Assembly: GCA_025933895.1 (NCBI GenBank) | Contig: JAICZB010000002.1 | Location: forward strand, 1-33,158 | DNA from: Thermoleophilia bacterium | Lineage (GTDB): Bacteria; Actinomycetota; Thermoleophilia; Gaiellales; Gaiellaceae | DNA: 33,158 bases | Direction of reading: 5' to 3' | In this document: positions 1 through 8,540 of the stretch, one piece after another | Layout of the letters: the number at the start of each line of letters is the position of its first letter | Position numbering within the stretch: position 1 is the stretch's first letter | Made by a program: the position numbers and the translations under genes | Notes under the pieces: generated by a model | Databases searched by the model: none | What the model was told of the DNA's origin: nothing | What the model saw: only the letters and a program-made list of their open reading frames with translations

Positions 1-210
1 CGCGTTCGCCAGGGCCCGGTAGGCGGGGAAGAGCTCCTCGAACCGGGGCGGCGGCGTCGCACCGCTCGCGGCCCGCCAGATGAGCGACGAGACCCTCCAC
101 GTGAACCTGGATCCCGCTCCATGTGGAGCGTCGATCCCGGTGGCGAGACGTCTTCCATGCGCACGATGCCCTTGCCGCCGGCTGTGCCGAGGGTGCTCCT
201 CATGCGGTCG

Positions 211-2034
211 TCACGCGGACACCGTGACCCGCTCGGCGATCGGGAGCTCGAAGGTGAACGCCGCTCCCTTGCCCGGGTCGGACTCGACCCAGATCCTGCC
301 GTTCATCGAGCGCACGAGCTCGCGGCAGATGTACAGCCCGAGACCGCTGCCGCCGATGCCGCGCCGGTGGTCCGGATCGAGGCGGTAGAACTTCTCGAAG
401 ATCCGCTTCTGCTCGCCGAGCGGAATGCCGAGGCCCTCGTCGCGCACGGTGAAGCGCGTGTAGCCGCCGTCGGCCCCCACGGCGAGCTCGATGCGGCCGC
501 CCTCCGGCGAGTACTTGATCGCGTTGTCGACCAGGTTCGTGAGCACCTGGCGCGTGCGCCCCGGATCGCCCGCGACCTTCGGCAGCACGGCGGGGATCGA
601 CACGTCGATCGTCGTGTCGTCGTCGGCCCGGAGGCGTGCGGCCGCGGCCGCGCTCCAGACGAGCTCCTCGGCGTCGAACGGCTCGGTGACGACACGCAGC
701 GAGCCGCTGTCGAGCTGGCCGGTGAGGAGGATCTCCTCCACGAGATCGGCAAGCCGCTTCGACTGGACGGAGATCATGTCGAGGAGGTCGCGCCGCGTCT
801 GCCCGCTCAGGTCGCTCTCGCGGTCGAGGAGGGTGAGGGCGGCGCCGTGCAGCGAGGCGAGCGGCGTGCGCAGCTCGTGCGAGATCGTCGCGACGAACTG
901 CGAGCGGAGCTCCTCGAGCCGCCGTTCGCGCGTCACGTCGCGGAAGGCGTAGACGATGCCGTCGCCGAGGGTGACGCCGACGATCGAGAGCCAGACCTCC
1001 CGCCCGCCGATGTCCAGCGGAACGGTCTCGGCGCTCGAGGCGTCGTCGGCGTCGCCGGGCCGGCTGGCCACGGGAACCCTGGCCGCGATCTCGGTCCAGC
1101 CGGGGATCGTCTCCGCGGCCGCCTGGTTGCACAGGGCGTCCGAGCGAAGGCCGGTGATCGCCTCGGCCGCCGGGTTCCAGAGGCGGATCACGCCGTCGCG
1201 ATCGACGAGGAACACGCCGTCGCCCACGTGGGCGAGCACGCGCTCGGACCGTTCGCGCTCCTCCCTCGACACCCGGGTGCGCGCGATCGACGGCGACATC
1301 GTGTAGGCCATCGCGAGCAGCGCCAGGATGAGCGCGAAGCTGAGACCCATGACACGCCAGCGCGCGGTATTCGCCGTGGAGTCGATCGAGGAGCCGGTCT
1401 CCAGCACGATGAGCTTGATCCGCGAGGTTGATCCGAGATCCCTCGCGACCGCCCGGTAGTCCTGACCGTCCACCCGGATGTCGCTTGGATTTCCGTTCGG
1501 AAGGAGCAGCCCGGACTCGATCCGCTGCGTCTCCTCCGTCCCGACGATCCTGCGGCCGACCGCGAGACCGAGCAGCTGGTCGCCTCCGTGCGGCCCTTTG
1601 GTCAACAGGCGGGCCACAGTGCGGTTGGGTGATACGAAAACGACGACCCGCCCGACCGTACGTCCCTTGGACGTGACGCTGACCTTCCGCACCGCCGCGG
1701 CGGCAGGAAGCGGGGAGAACCAGTGGCTCAAGACGGCGCCGCCGTCCGGCTGCAGCTGCATCTTCCAGATGAACTCGTTGGACTTGTGGTGCAGGAAGCG
1801 GAGCTGCACACGCCGGCTCTGCGCGAGCTGAGTAGCCTCCGACTCTGCCTTCGAGGCGATGCTGCGGTAGGCACTCCCGCCGACGGCGTTGAGGGTCGCG
1901 GCGAGCCCGGAGTCGGCCTTGTTGCGTTCTCGCTGGGCTGCGTAGCCTCCGAGGCCCCAGGCGGCAACGGTGAGTGGGGCCGCGAGCAGCAGGAGCGCGG
2001 CGATGAGCCGGACCCGGCCCGGCCGGGTGGTTAT
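211..2034 (-). CDS. Membrane sensor histidine kinase (TM - extracytoplasmic sensor - TM - PAS - HisKA - HATPase_c)
   Basis: ORF contains SHELRTPLASLHG (H box), NLVDNAIKYSPEGG (N box), GLGIP and GSGLGLYICREL (G boxes). In-frame translation upstream of the first GTG (1809) gives TTRPGRVRLIAALLLLAAPLTVAAWGLGGYAAQRERNKADSGLAATLNAV..., a TM helix plus sensor. The start at 2034 (ATA) is inferred, because no ATG/GTG/TTG exists in frame upstream of 1809. Confidence 0.85.
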   Translation of the reverse strand: MTTRPGRVRLIAALLLLAAPLTVAAWGLGGYAAQRERNKADSGLAATLNAVGGSAYRSIASKAESEATQLAQSRRVQLRFLHHKSNEFIWKMQLQPDGGAVLSHWFSPLPAAAAVRKVSVTSKGRTVGRVVVFVSPNRTVARLLTKGPHGGDQLLGLAVGRRIVGTEETQRIESGLLLPNGNPSDIRVDGQDYRAVARDLGSTSRIKLIVLETGSSIDSTANTARWRVMGLSFALILALLAMAYTMSPSIARTRVSREERERSERVLAHVGDGVFLVDRDGVIRLWNPAAEAITGLRSDALCNQAAAETIPGWTEIAARVPVASRPGDADDASSAETVPLDIGGREVWLSIVGVTLGDGIVYAFRDVTRERRLEELRSQFVATISHELRTPLASLHGAALTLLDRESDLSGQTRRDLLDMISVQSKRLADLVEEILLTGQLDSGSLRVVTEPFDAEELVWSAAAAARLRADDDTTIDVSIPAVLPKVAGDPGRTRQVLTNLVDNAIKYSPEGGRIELAVGADGGYTRFTVRDEGLGIPLGEQKRIFEKFYRLDPDHRRGIGGSGLGLYICRELVRSMNGRIWVESDPGKGAAFTFELPIAERVTVSA

Positions 2035-2678
2035 CGCGCGCCTCCTCGGCCGTGGGCCGCGGCATGGCCGTCCACAGCCGGAACCGCCTTCTTCGCCTGT
2101 CCCGGAAGAACGGCCGGAGGGCCATGCGGAACGTCAGCCGAATGGCCGAGAGCCTTGCCGTGCGCGTTGCTATCTCGGACACTCGGGCCGGCCTGGATCG
2201 CGGGGTGCGTCGCCTTCGGCGCGGCCTTCTTCGAGTGCCCCAGCGCCTTGGCCTGTTGTCCCGAGCCACGGCTCGTGGGTATGCGCGCTGCAGGCGACGC
2301 GGGATGCGTCGTCACGGTGGTGCGCGTGACGCTGTTCGTTCGCAGCACGTGCCGGCGAGCCGCGTGACGCCGATGCGCCGGGAAGGTGCGCTTCGCGGCC
2401 GACCGCGCGTGCGACGTCGTCCTCACCGGCGTCGTCGCGGCCCGCGCGGAAGGAGAGACGACGGACTTCCGCTGATGATGCGTCGCCCTCGTGACCGTGT
2501 GCACGGGTGCCTCGACGGCGGCCACGACGTTGCCCGCGACCGACTTGAGCGCGGGCGCCAGGCCGGACGAATGCGCCGGAACCGCTGCGCCCGGCAACAG
2601 AAGGAGCGCCAGCGAGGTCGACGCGGCCGCCAGCGCGGCGGGCAGGAAAGCGGTGGTGACGGTTGCTTGGAGCTTCAT
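2031..2678 (-). CDS. Secreted low-complexity Ala/His/Lys/Arg-rich protein
   Basis: N-terminal signal peptide MKLQATVTTAFLPAALAAASTSLALLLLPGAAVPAHS, then low-complexity basic sequence with repeated AKALGHS/GKALGHS; ends in an ATAA overlap with the histidine kinase frame. Confidence 0.6.
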   Translation of the reverse strand: MKLQATVTTAFLPAALAAASTSLALLLLPGAAVPAHSSGLAPALKSVAGNVVAAVEAPVHTVTRATHHQRKSVVSPSARAATTPVRTTSHARSAAKRTFPAHRRHAARRHVLRTNSVTRTTVTTHPASPAARIPTSRGSGQQAKALGHSKKAAPKATHPAIQAGPSVRDSNAHGKALGHSADVPHGPPAVLPGQAKKAVPAVDGHAAAHGRGGAR

Positions 2679-2948
2679 TCTGGGCGTGCCCCGTCGGCCG
2701 CAACGAAGAGGCGATCGATCCCGCGAACCGTAGCGCCAAGGTCGGCGCTTTTCCAGCCGCGAAGCGAGCGATGGGGCCGTCCGTTTGCTGGTGGCCCTGG
2801 ACAGAGGCCTGGAACGGTCTTAGGGTCAGCGCGTAACCGACCGGGACGAGGGCGCGCCTGGCGGACCGGGGACGGGGTCGGTCAGACCGAAAGCCGGCTC
2901 GCTGCTCGGCAGCGACGGATCCTCATAGGCGAGAGGGGGAGCGTTTCG

Positions 2949-4580
2949 TTGCAGAGGAAGACTCTCAGGACTATTCCGGCAGCGGCATTTGTCGCGACCG
3001 CGTTCTTGTTCGGCAGTGGCCAGGCAGCGTCGGCGTCGTCCTGTGCCGGCGGAAGCGTGGATGGTCCCGCGCCCAGGACGCCGATGTGCTTCGGCAGGAT
3101 GTTTCCGCAGCTTTCGCCCTTCCACTACTCCGACCAGGCGGCGGCCGATCTCGCGGCCACGATGGAGAACCAGGCTCCGGATGCGCCCGGAGTGAACCGT
3201 GGCACTGCCGACGACAGCGCCACGCTGCCCGCCGAGTACACGTATCTGGGTCAGTTCATCGACCACAACCTCGACTTCGACCAGACGAGCCAGCCGACCG
3301 CGAACCTGAACCCGAGCTCGCTGACCAACTTCGAGAGCTTCCGGTTCGATCTCAACAACGTGTTCGGCGGCGGGCCGGCCGTCGATCCGCAGCTGTATGC
3401 CCGCGACCACATGCATCTGCTCGTGTCAGGGACGCTCGGGATCCCGCAGCCGGACGGCTTTCCCTCGGTCACCGGTAACGACGGTGTCTACGACCTCGCT
3501 CGCGATCCGCTGACCGGCGGCGCGATCCTGGTCGAGCCGCGCGACGACGAGACCCAGATCCTCTCCCAGATCTCGGCTGCGTTCGTTGCCTTCTACAACG
3601 ACTTCGTCAATCGCGGCGACAGCTACGCCCGGGCTCGCAAGCTGACGGAGGCCTACTACCAGGAGATCGTGCTCACGGACGTGCTGCCCGCGTACGTGGG
3701 GCAGAGCACGATCGCCGAATACCTCAGCGTCAGCCACGGCCGCGTGAGGCTGAATACGCCCAACTTCCCCAACGCGAATTTCACTCCGATCGAGTTCTCG
3801 GTCGGCGCATACCGCTTCGGGCATTCGCTGGTGCGCGACGACTACCACATCAACGACATCTTCCCGTCGACGGACGACATCGACGACAACGTGCCGATCT
3901 TCGACATCGACCACTTCCAGTGGGGCGACCTTTCCGGCGGCTCGCCGTTGCCGGGGACGAACGCTTCCACCACGACCACGTGCACGTCCACGTCGCTCTG
4001 CAACGGGCCGAATCCGGCCGGCCACCAGATCCAGTGGAGATACTTCGTGCCGGCCCTCGATGCCGATCCGAACGACCCCGGGATCAACTTCGCCCGCCAG
4101 ACGCAGACGACGATCAGCCCCGCCCTGTTCAATCTCCCTGCGGAGACGATCGCAGGCTGTCCCGACACGGCGGATCCCGCCTGCAACGGTTCCGGATCGC
4201 TGATCGCACGGGACTTCGCCCGCGGCAACTACGACGGCCTGGCATCGGGTCAGGACATCGCGCGTGCGCTCGGCTGCCACGTGATCTCCGCGCCCTCGAT
4301 CAACCCGACCAGGGACGCGGTGTTCAACTCAGGGACGCCGCTCCTCTACTACGTGCTCGCCGAGGCGCAGAAGACCGGCGGCCCCGACCGGGTGCTCGGG
4401 TGCGTCGGCAGCGCCATCGTCGCGCAGACGTTCCTGCGCGCGCTGTGGGCGACGCCGAACTCGATCCTGCGCACGGGCTTCCGTCCGGATCCGGCACTGG
4501 TGAAGCTCGCCCCAGAGACACCGAAGTTCAGCTTCGGCGATCTGCTCGTGGACACCGGACTGGCTCCTCGCACCAGCTGA
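2949..4580 (+). CDS. Secreted animal-type (An_peroxidase/peroxinectin-like) haem peroxidase
   Basis: Signal peptide LRTIPAAAFVATAFLFGSGQAASA; distal motif LGQFIDHNLDFD; proximal His motif YRFGHSLVRDDY; ETQILSQISAAFVAFYNDFV. TTG start at 2949 preceded by purine-rich GAGAGGGGGAG. Confidence 0.88.
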   Translation: MQRKTLRTIPAAAFVATAFLFGSGQAASASSCAGGSVDGPAPRTPMCFGRMFPQLSPFHYSDQAAADLAATMENQAPDAPGVNRGTADDSATLPAEYTYLGQFIDHNLDFDQTSQPTANLNPSSLTNFESFRFDLNNVFGGGPAVDPQLYARDHMHLLVSGTLGIPQPDGFPSVTGNDGVYDLARDPLTGGAILVEPRDDETQILSQISAAFVAFYNDFVNRGDSYARARKLTEAYYQEIVLTDVLPAYVGQSTIAEYLSVSHGRVRLNTPNFPNANFTPIEFSVGAYRFGHSLVRDDYHINDIFPSTDDIDDNVPIFDIDHFQWGDLSGGSPLPGTNASTTTTCTSTSLCNGPNPAGHQIQWRYFVPALDADPNDPGINFARQTQTTISPALFNLPAETIAGCPDTADPACNGSGSLIARDFARGNYDGLASGQDIARALGCHVISAPSINPTRDAVFNSGTPLLYYVLAEAQKTGGPDRVLGCVGSAIVAQTFLRALWATPNSILRTGFRPDPALVKLAPETPKFSFGDLLVDTGLAPRTS

Positions 4581-4597
4581 GGAGGGCGCGCCCGCGT

Positions 4598-4632
4598 TGT
4601 GACGGTCGCGGCTCTAGACCGCGACCGTCACA
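4598..4632. terminator. Bidirectional terminator-like perfect hairpin between convergent genes
   Basis: TGTGACGGTCGCGG (4598-4611), loop CTCTAGA, CCGCGACCGTCACA (4619-4632): 14-bp perfect inverted repeat between the 3' ends of the peroxidase and methyltransferase genes. Confidence 0.7.
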
Positions 4633-5456
4633 CGCAGGTAGGCAGCTTCGATGGCAGTCCCCGCGCCGTCTGCGATGTTGTGCTCGTCGACCAGAGCGGA
4701 GAGCTCGGCGTGCAGCTCGGCCTCGCGGCCGTCCGCGGCCGCCGCGGCGTAGGCGTTCATCGTAGGCCCGTAGTAGTCGCGGAAGTCCGCGAGGTACTCC
4801 GCCGGCGTCCCCTCGTACTCGAACAGGAACATCACCCGCTCGCACGTGACGTTCTCGGCCGGGATCCCGGCCGCGCCGAACCGCTCGAGCACGTTCTCCT
4901 CGATCCCCCACGTCATCGGGCTCACGAAGCCCTCGGGCGGCGGCGGCGAGTACGCCGTGCTGACGCGAAGGAGCTGGGCGACGAAGGTCGGATCGTTCGG
5001 GATCCAGTTGCCCATCACGATTCGGCCGCCGGGCCGGGCCACACGGACGACTTCCTCGGCGACGTCGAACGGCCGCGGAGCGAACATCGCACCGAAGATC
5101 GAGACGACGAGGTCGAAGCTGTCGTCTGCGAGGTCCTTCAGGTCGGTCGCATCGCCCTGCTGGAAGCGGAGGTTGTCGAGGCCGAAGCGCTGCGCCCGGG
5201 CGTTCCCCGCGGCGACGAGGTTCTCGGCGATGTCGACGCCGAGCACGTTCGCCCCCAGCTGCGCCTCGGGCACGGCGGTCGTGCCGTCGCCGCAGCCGAG
5301 ATCGAGGACGTCGAGGCCCGGCGTGATCCCGAGCGTGGCGACGAGGGCCTCGCCGCTCTTGCGCATCGACGACTCCGCGATCCGCGTGAAGTCGCCCTTC
5401 TCCCACAACGCCTTGTTCGGGTTGACGGGAGGGTCGGTCTGGGTCTGGGTGTCCAT
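4614..5456 (-). CDS. Class I SAM-dependent methyltransferase
   Basis: VLDLGCGDGTTAVPEAQLGANVLGVDIAENLV, FDLVVSIFGAMFAPRPFDVAEEVVRVARPGG. ATG at 5456 preceded by AAAGGAG. Confidence 0.85.
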   Translation of the reverse strand: MDTQTQTDPPVNPNKALWEKGDFTRIAESSMRKSGEALVATLGITPGLDVLDLGCGDGTTAVPEAQLGANVLGVDIAENLVAAGNARAQRFGLDNLRFQQGDATDLKDLADDSFDLVVSIFGAMFAPRPFDVAEEVVRVARPGGRIVMGNWIPNDPTFVAQLLRVSTAYSPPPPEGFVSPMTWGIEENVLERFGAAGIPAENVTCERVMFLFEYEGTPAEYLADFRDYYGPTMNAYAAAAADGREAELHAELSALVDEHNIADGAGTAIEAAYLRVTVAV

Positions 5457-5537
5457 GGCCGGTCGGCTCCTTTCGCATCGTTCCCGCTCGATCATCTCCT
5501 ACTGCGGGAGCAGTCGCAACGAGCCGCGGCGCGCGAT

Positions 5538-6239
5538 TCAGGGAGCCGAATGGAGCCGCCGCACCGTCCTGGGCCCGCGGGACCCGGCTGCAAGGAATGC
5601 CGTGCCGAAGAACAGCTCGTTCCAGGAGAGGTCGGCCAGCTCTTCCTGCATCGCCGCGCGAATCGACTCCCACGGACGGCGCATCGTCCACTCGTCGATG
5701 GAGGCGAACGGCCGTACGATCGCGGTTCCGAGCTGCGTCAGCCAGCGAGGAGTGCTGTCGGGAACCTTGAGATCGAGCACGACCCAGCGTCCACCGCCGG
5801 AGAGGGCCGCAGCGCCGTGGGCGATGACCTCGCCGCATTCGGGAACCTGCGTCAGGGCGTACGTGGACAGGATCGCGTCGACCTCGGCCGGGAACTCGAA
5901 CGCGGCCGCGTCGGCTTGCACGAGGCCGACGTTGCTCCAGCCGTTCGCCTCGACCCGGTCCTGGGCCTGGGCAAGCATCGCGTCGGTCAGGTCGACGCCC
6001 ACGATCCGGCCGTCGGGGCCGACCTGCTCCTGGAGCAGCCCGAAGTTCAGGCCGGTGCCGCAGGCGACGTCGACCACGGTGTCGCCCGGACGAAGGCCGA
6101 GGGCGTTCACGGCGCGGAGACGTTGTGCCCGCTGCGGATAGCCGGGAGCCGGGTAGAGCCGGGAGGTGACGTCGTAATGCCTCGCCTTCTTGCGGTACGT
6201 CTCGATCAGGTGCTCTCGTGCCGCGTCGACCTGGCTCAC
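5538..6239 (-). CDS. Class I SAM-dependent methyltransferase
   Basis: TVVDVACGTGLNFGLLQEQVGPDGRIVGVDLTDAMLAQA. GTG start at 6239 overlaps the upstream gene stop by 4 bp. Confidence 0.82.
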   Translation of the reverse strand: MSQVDAAREHLIETYRKKARHYDVTSRLYPAPGYPQRAQRLRAVNALGLRPGDTVVDVACGTGLNFGLLQEQVGPDGRIVGVDLTDAMLAQAQDRVEANGWSNVGLVQADAAAFEFPAEVDAILSTYALTQVPECGEVIAHGAAALSGGGRWVVLDLKVPDSTPRWLTQLGTAIVRPFASIDEWTMRRPWESIRAAMQEELADLSWNELFFGTAFLAAGSRGPRTVRRLHSAP

Positions 6240-6706
6240 GCCGGCCTCCTCGCATCTGCCTCGACCGCTGCCTTGATCAACACCATCTCGCGATCGCTCA
6301 CGCGCTGGATCCTGCTTTCGAGCAGCCTGCTGGGAATCGCGCGCATCGGGCCGGCGAGATGGACCTCGATCCACATCATGGCCTCGGTCTGCCACTCGTG
6401 TTTCGGCTCGAGCTCCATGCCCCAACGCGCCGCGGACGTGCCCAGAGGACCGGCGAAGGCAAGGCGGCGGGGCTTCTCGACCGCGGTCACCTCCTGGACC
6501 CGCGCGCGAGACGTCCCGAATGGTCCCTTGGCCCGCTGTTGCACCTGCGCGCCCGGCTGTAGCGGCGCATCTCCGTGAACCCGGGCTTCGAGAACCGTCG
6601 GTGCCCATTCCAGCCAGCGTCCGACGTCGCACAGATACGCCCACACCTCGTGGGCGCCGCTCGCAATCGATATGCGGCTCTCGGTTCTGAACGTCATCAC
6701 GCGCAC
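6236..6706 (-). CDS. SRPBCC/polyketide cyclase-like protein
   Basis: FRTESRISIASGAHEVWAYLCDVGRWLEWAPTVLEARVHG...; START-like N-terminus and length. Confidence 0.7.
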   Translation of the reverse strand: MRVMTFRTESRISIASGAHEVWAYLCDVGRWLEWAPTVLEARVHGDAPLQPGAQVQQRAKGPFGTSRARVQEVTAVEKPRRLAFAGPLGTSAARWGMELEPKHEWQTEAMMWIEVHLAGPMRAIPSRLLESRIQRVSDREMVLIKAAVEADARRPA

Positions 6707-6733
6707 TCTACGGTCGCCGGCCAGGACCGGATT

Positions 6734-7762
6734 TCAGGAGCACGTGAGGCGGAAGCGATCACGCACTCTGCCGTCGACGGTCTCGTAGCGGAACCGCGCC
6801 GTGCGGCCGGTGACGTCCACGCGCAAGGCACCGAACTGTCCCTGGACGATGCGCGCCGACGGGATAGTGAGCTTTCGGGCGTCGAAGTCCAGCGAGGCTC
6901 CGCCCGTACCGACCGCCACGTACACGACTCCGCGGTGCGGGCGGCTGCGGGCGTAGGCGTGCAGGTGTCCGAGGAAGACGATGTGGACGCCGTCCTTCTG
7001 TACGAGCGGCACGATGTTGCGGCGGAGACCCGGGCTGAGAGGTCTCCCGCGCGGCTCCCACGGCGGGTGGTGCCACGCGGCGAAGCGGAAGCACGAACGG
7101 CGCCGCAGCGCGCGTCGGGCGAAGCGCAGCTGCGGTGAGCCGGGCGCGACGGAGGTGTCGGAGTCCAGCACCACGACCGCAGCGTTGCCCCAGGTGAAGC
7201 GGTACCAGCGCTCCTTGCCGAGGGAGTGGAACGCCTCGAGCTCGGGCCTCCCGTCGTCCGCTTTCACGTCGTGGTTGCCGAGCGCCGGGAACCAGGCCGA
7301 CTCGCGCATGACCGCCGCGTACGGCCGGAAGACGTCGCGATCGAGTAGCTCCTTCGAGCCCTGCGGATAGGCGTTGTCGCCGACCGTGAGCACGAAGTCC
7401 GGGCGCCATGACCCGATCAGCGACGCGACCGCCGTCTCGTTGCTCGTTCCGCTGCCGAAGTCGCCCACCACGGCGAACGTGAAGCTGGATGGCCCGGCCG
7501 GCGCGGCGCGGAACGTGCCGGTGGCGAGAGCGCCGGACTCTCCCTCGATCGTGTACGCGTAGTGCTTCCCCGGCTCGAGGCGGGTCAGCTTCGCGGCGTG
7601 ACCAAGTCCCCTGCCCGCGTCGATCCGGGCTCCGTTCCGCAGGAGCACGAAGTCGTGGTCCGGCGCGGAGGTGCGGAACGAGATGACGGCGCTGCGGCGT
7701 GTGACGCTCTCGGCCACCGGGCCGCGGCTCAGCGTGACGGCGGCGACGGCTTCGGCGATCAC
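6734..7762 (-). CDS. Calcineurin-like metallophosphoesterase with N-terminal Fn3/PAP-like domain
   Basis: FAVVGDFGSGTSNE, VGDNAYPQG, ALGNHDVK, AAWHHPPWE, VFLGHLHAYARS: complete metallophosphoesterase motif series. GTG start overlaps the upstream stop (GTGA). Confidence 0.88.
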   Translation of the reverse strand: MIAEAVAAVTLSRGPVAESVTRRSAVISFRTSAPDHDFVLLRNGARIDAGRGLGHAAKLTRLEPGKHYAYTIEGESGALATGTFRAAPAGPSSFTFAVVGDFGSGTSNETAVASLIGSWRPDFVLTVGDNAYPQGSKELLDRDVFRPYAAVMRESAWFPALGNHDVKADDGRPELEAFHSLGKERWYRFTWGNAAVVVLDSDTSVAPGSPQLRFARRALRRRSCFRFAAWHHPPWEPRGRPLSPGLRRNIVPLVQKDGVHIVFLGHLHAYARSRPHRGVVYVAVGTGGASLDFDARKLTIPSARIVQGQFGALRVDVTGRTARFRYETVDGRVRDRFRLTCS

Positions 7763-8523
7763 GGCAGCCGCTCCGCCACGAGCGCGAACTTGCGCGCGCG
7801 CCCCGTCGCCAGCCAGTCCCTCCACAGCTCGTGGGCGGCGAGGAGGTCGTCCAGCCGTCGTTGCCCGATCCGCGCCGCGATCTCAGTCGAGTCTGCGGCG
7901 TAGGCGTCCACCAGCGCGGCGGCGACCTCACCGTGCGATTCGCTCCAGTCCTCTTCCCAGCCGACCGAGAGCCCGGCCCTCTCGAGCAGCGCGTGGAGCT
8001 GGTCGAGCGGCGTGAGCCAGACGGTGTCGGCCGCAGGCATGCGCGCCCGCTCAGCCTCGGTCAGCGGCAGGCCTTCTTCCAGCGTGAACGCGAACCGCCC
8101 ACCCGCGTGGAGTGCGCGGGCGACCTCCTCCAGCAGCGCCGCCTTGTCGCGGAAGGCAAGCAACGTCTCGAGCAGGAGCACGACCTCGAATGTGCCGGAG
8201 GGGAGCGGCGGGACGTCCGCGACCTCGAAACGGCAGCGCAGGCCACGGGCGCGCTCTGCGGCAACGGCGACAGCGCTCTCGCTCGAGTCCACGCCGAGAT
8301 AGACGCAGCCGAGCTTCCGCGTGAGGAACCGGCCGGGGCCGGCGACTCCGCAGCACAGATCGAGAACGGATACGCCGGGGGCGATACCTGCCCGCGCCGC
8401 GAGCGCAAGGGCCTCGGACGCGCGGACGAAGCTCTCCTGCTCGACGTACTCGCCGCGGCCGAAGGCCAGCTGCTGGGCCGGCCGCAGGGCTGCGACGAGC
8501 GAGCGGCGATCGTCCCGGCTCAC
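7759..8523 (-). CDS. SAM-dependent methyltransferase
   Basis: VSVLDLCCGVAGPGRFLTRKLGCVYLGVDSSESAV, FEVVLLLETLLAF. Start chosen at the GTG giving VSRDDRRSLVAALRP; a longer N-terminus to 8589 is possible. Confidence 0.82.
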   Translation of the reverse strand: MSRDDRRSLVAALRPAQQLAFGRGEYVEQESFVRASEALALAARAGIAPGVSVLDLCCGVAGPGRFLTRKLGCVYLGVDSSESAVAVAAERARGLRCRFEVADVPPLPSGTFEVVLLLETLLAFRDKAALLEEVARALHAGGRFAFTLEEGLPLTEAERARMPAADTVWLTPLDQLHALLERAGLSVGWEEDWSESHGEVAAALVDAYAADSTEIAARIGQRRLDDLLAAHELWRDWLATGRARKFALVAERLP

Positions 8524-8540
8524 GCCCACTCGACAAACCG

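Noticed and set aside
1-210. Possible partial minus-strand coding sequence before the histidine kinase stop
   Set aside because: One frame gives FTWRVSSLIWRAASGATPPPRFEELFPAYRALANA, but the piece is too short and has no recognisable start or family.
121-1431. 436-aa plus-strand ORF
   Set aside because: Lies opposite the histidine kinase, whose motifs are clear; the plus-strand translation is low-complexity.
200-2269. 689-aa minus-strand ORF overlapping the histidine kinase in another frame
   Set aside because: Arg-rich frame-shadow translation; the kinase motifs are in the 211-2034 frame.
2052-2948. N-terminal extension of the peroxidase ORF to 2052
   Set aside because: Runs antisense to the secreted minus-strand protein and precedes an internal signal peptide; TTG at 2949 with an upstream purine-rich site fits better.
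4599-6578. 659-aa plus-strand ORF
   Set aside because: Antisense to two motif-bearing methyltransferases and the SRPBCC gene; no coherent domain.
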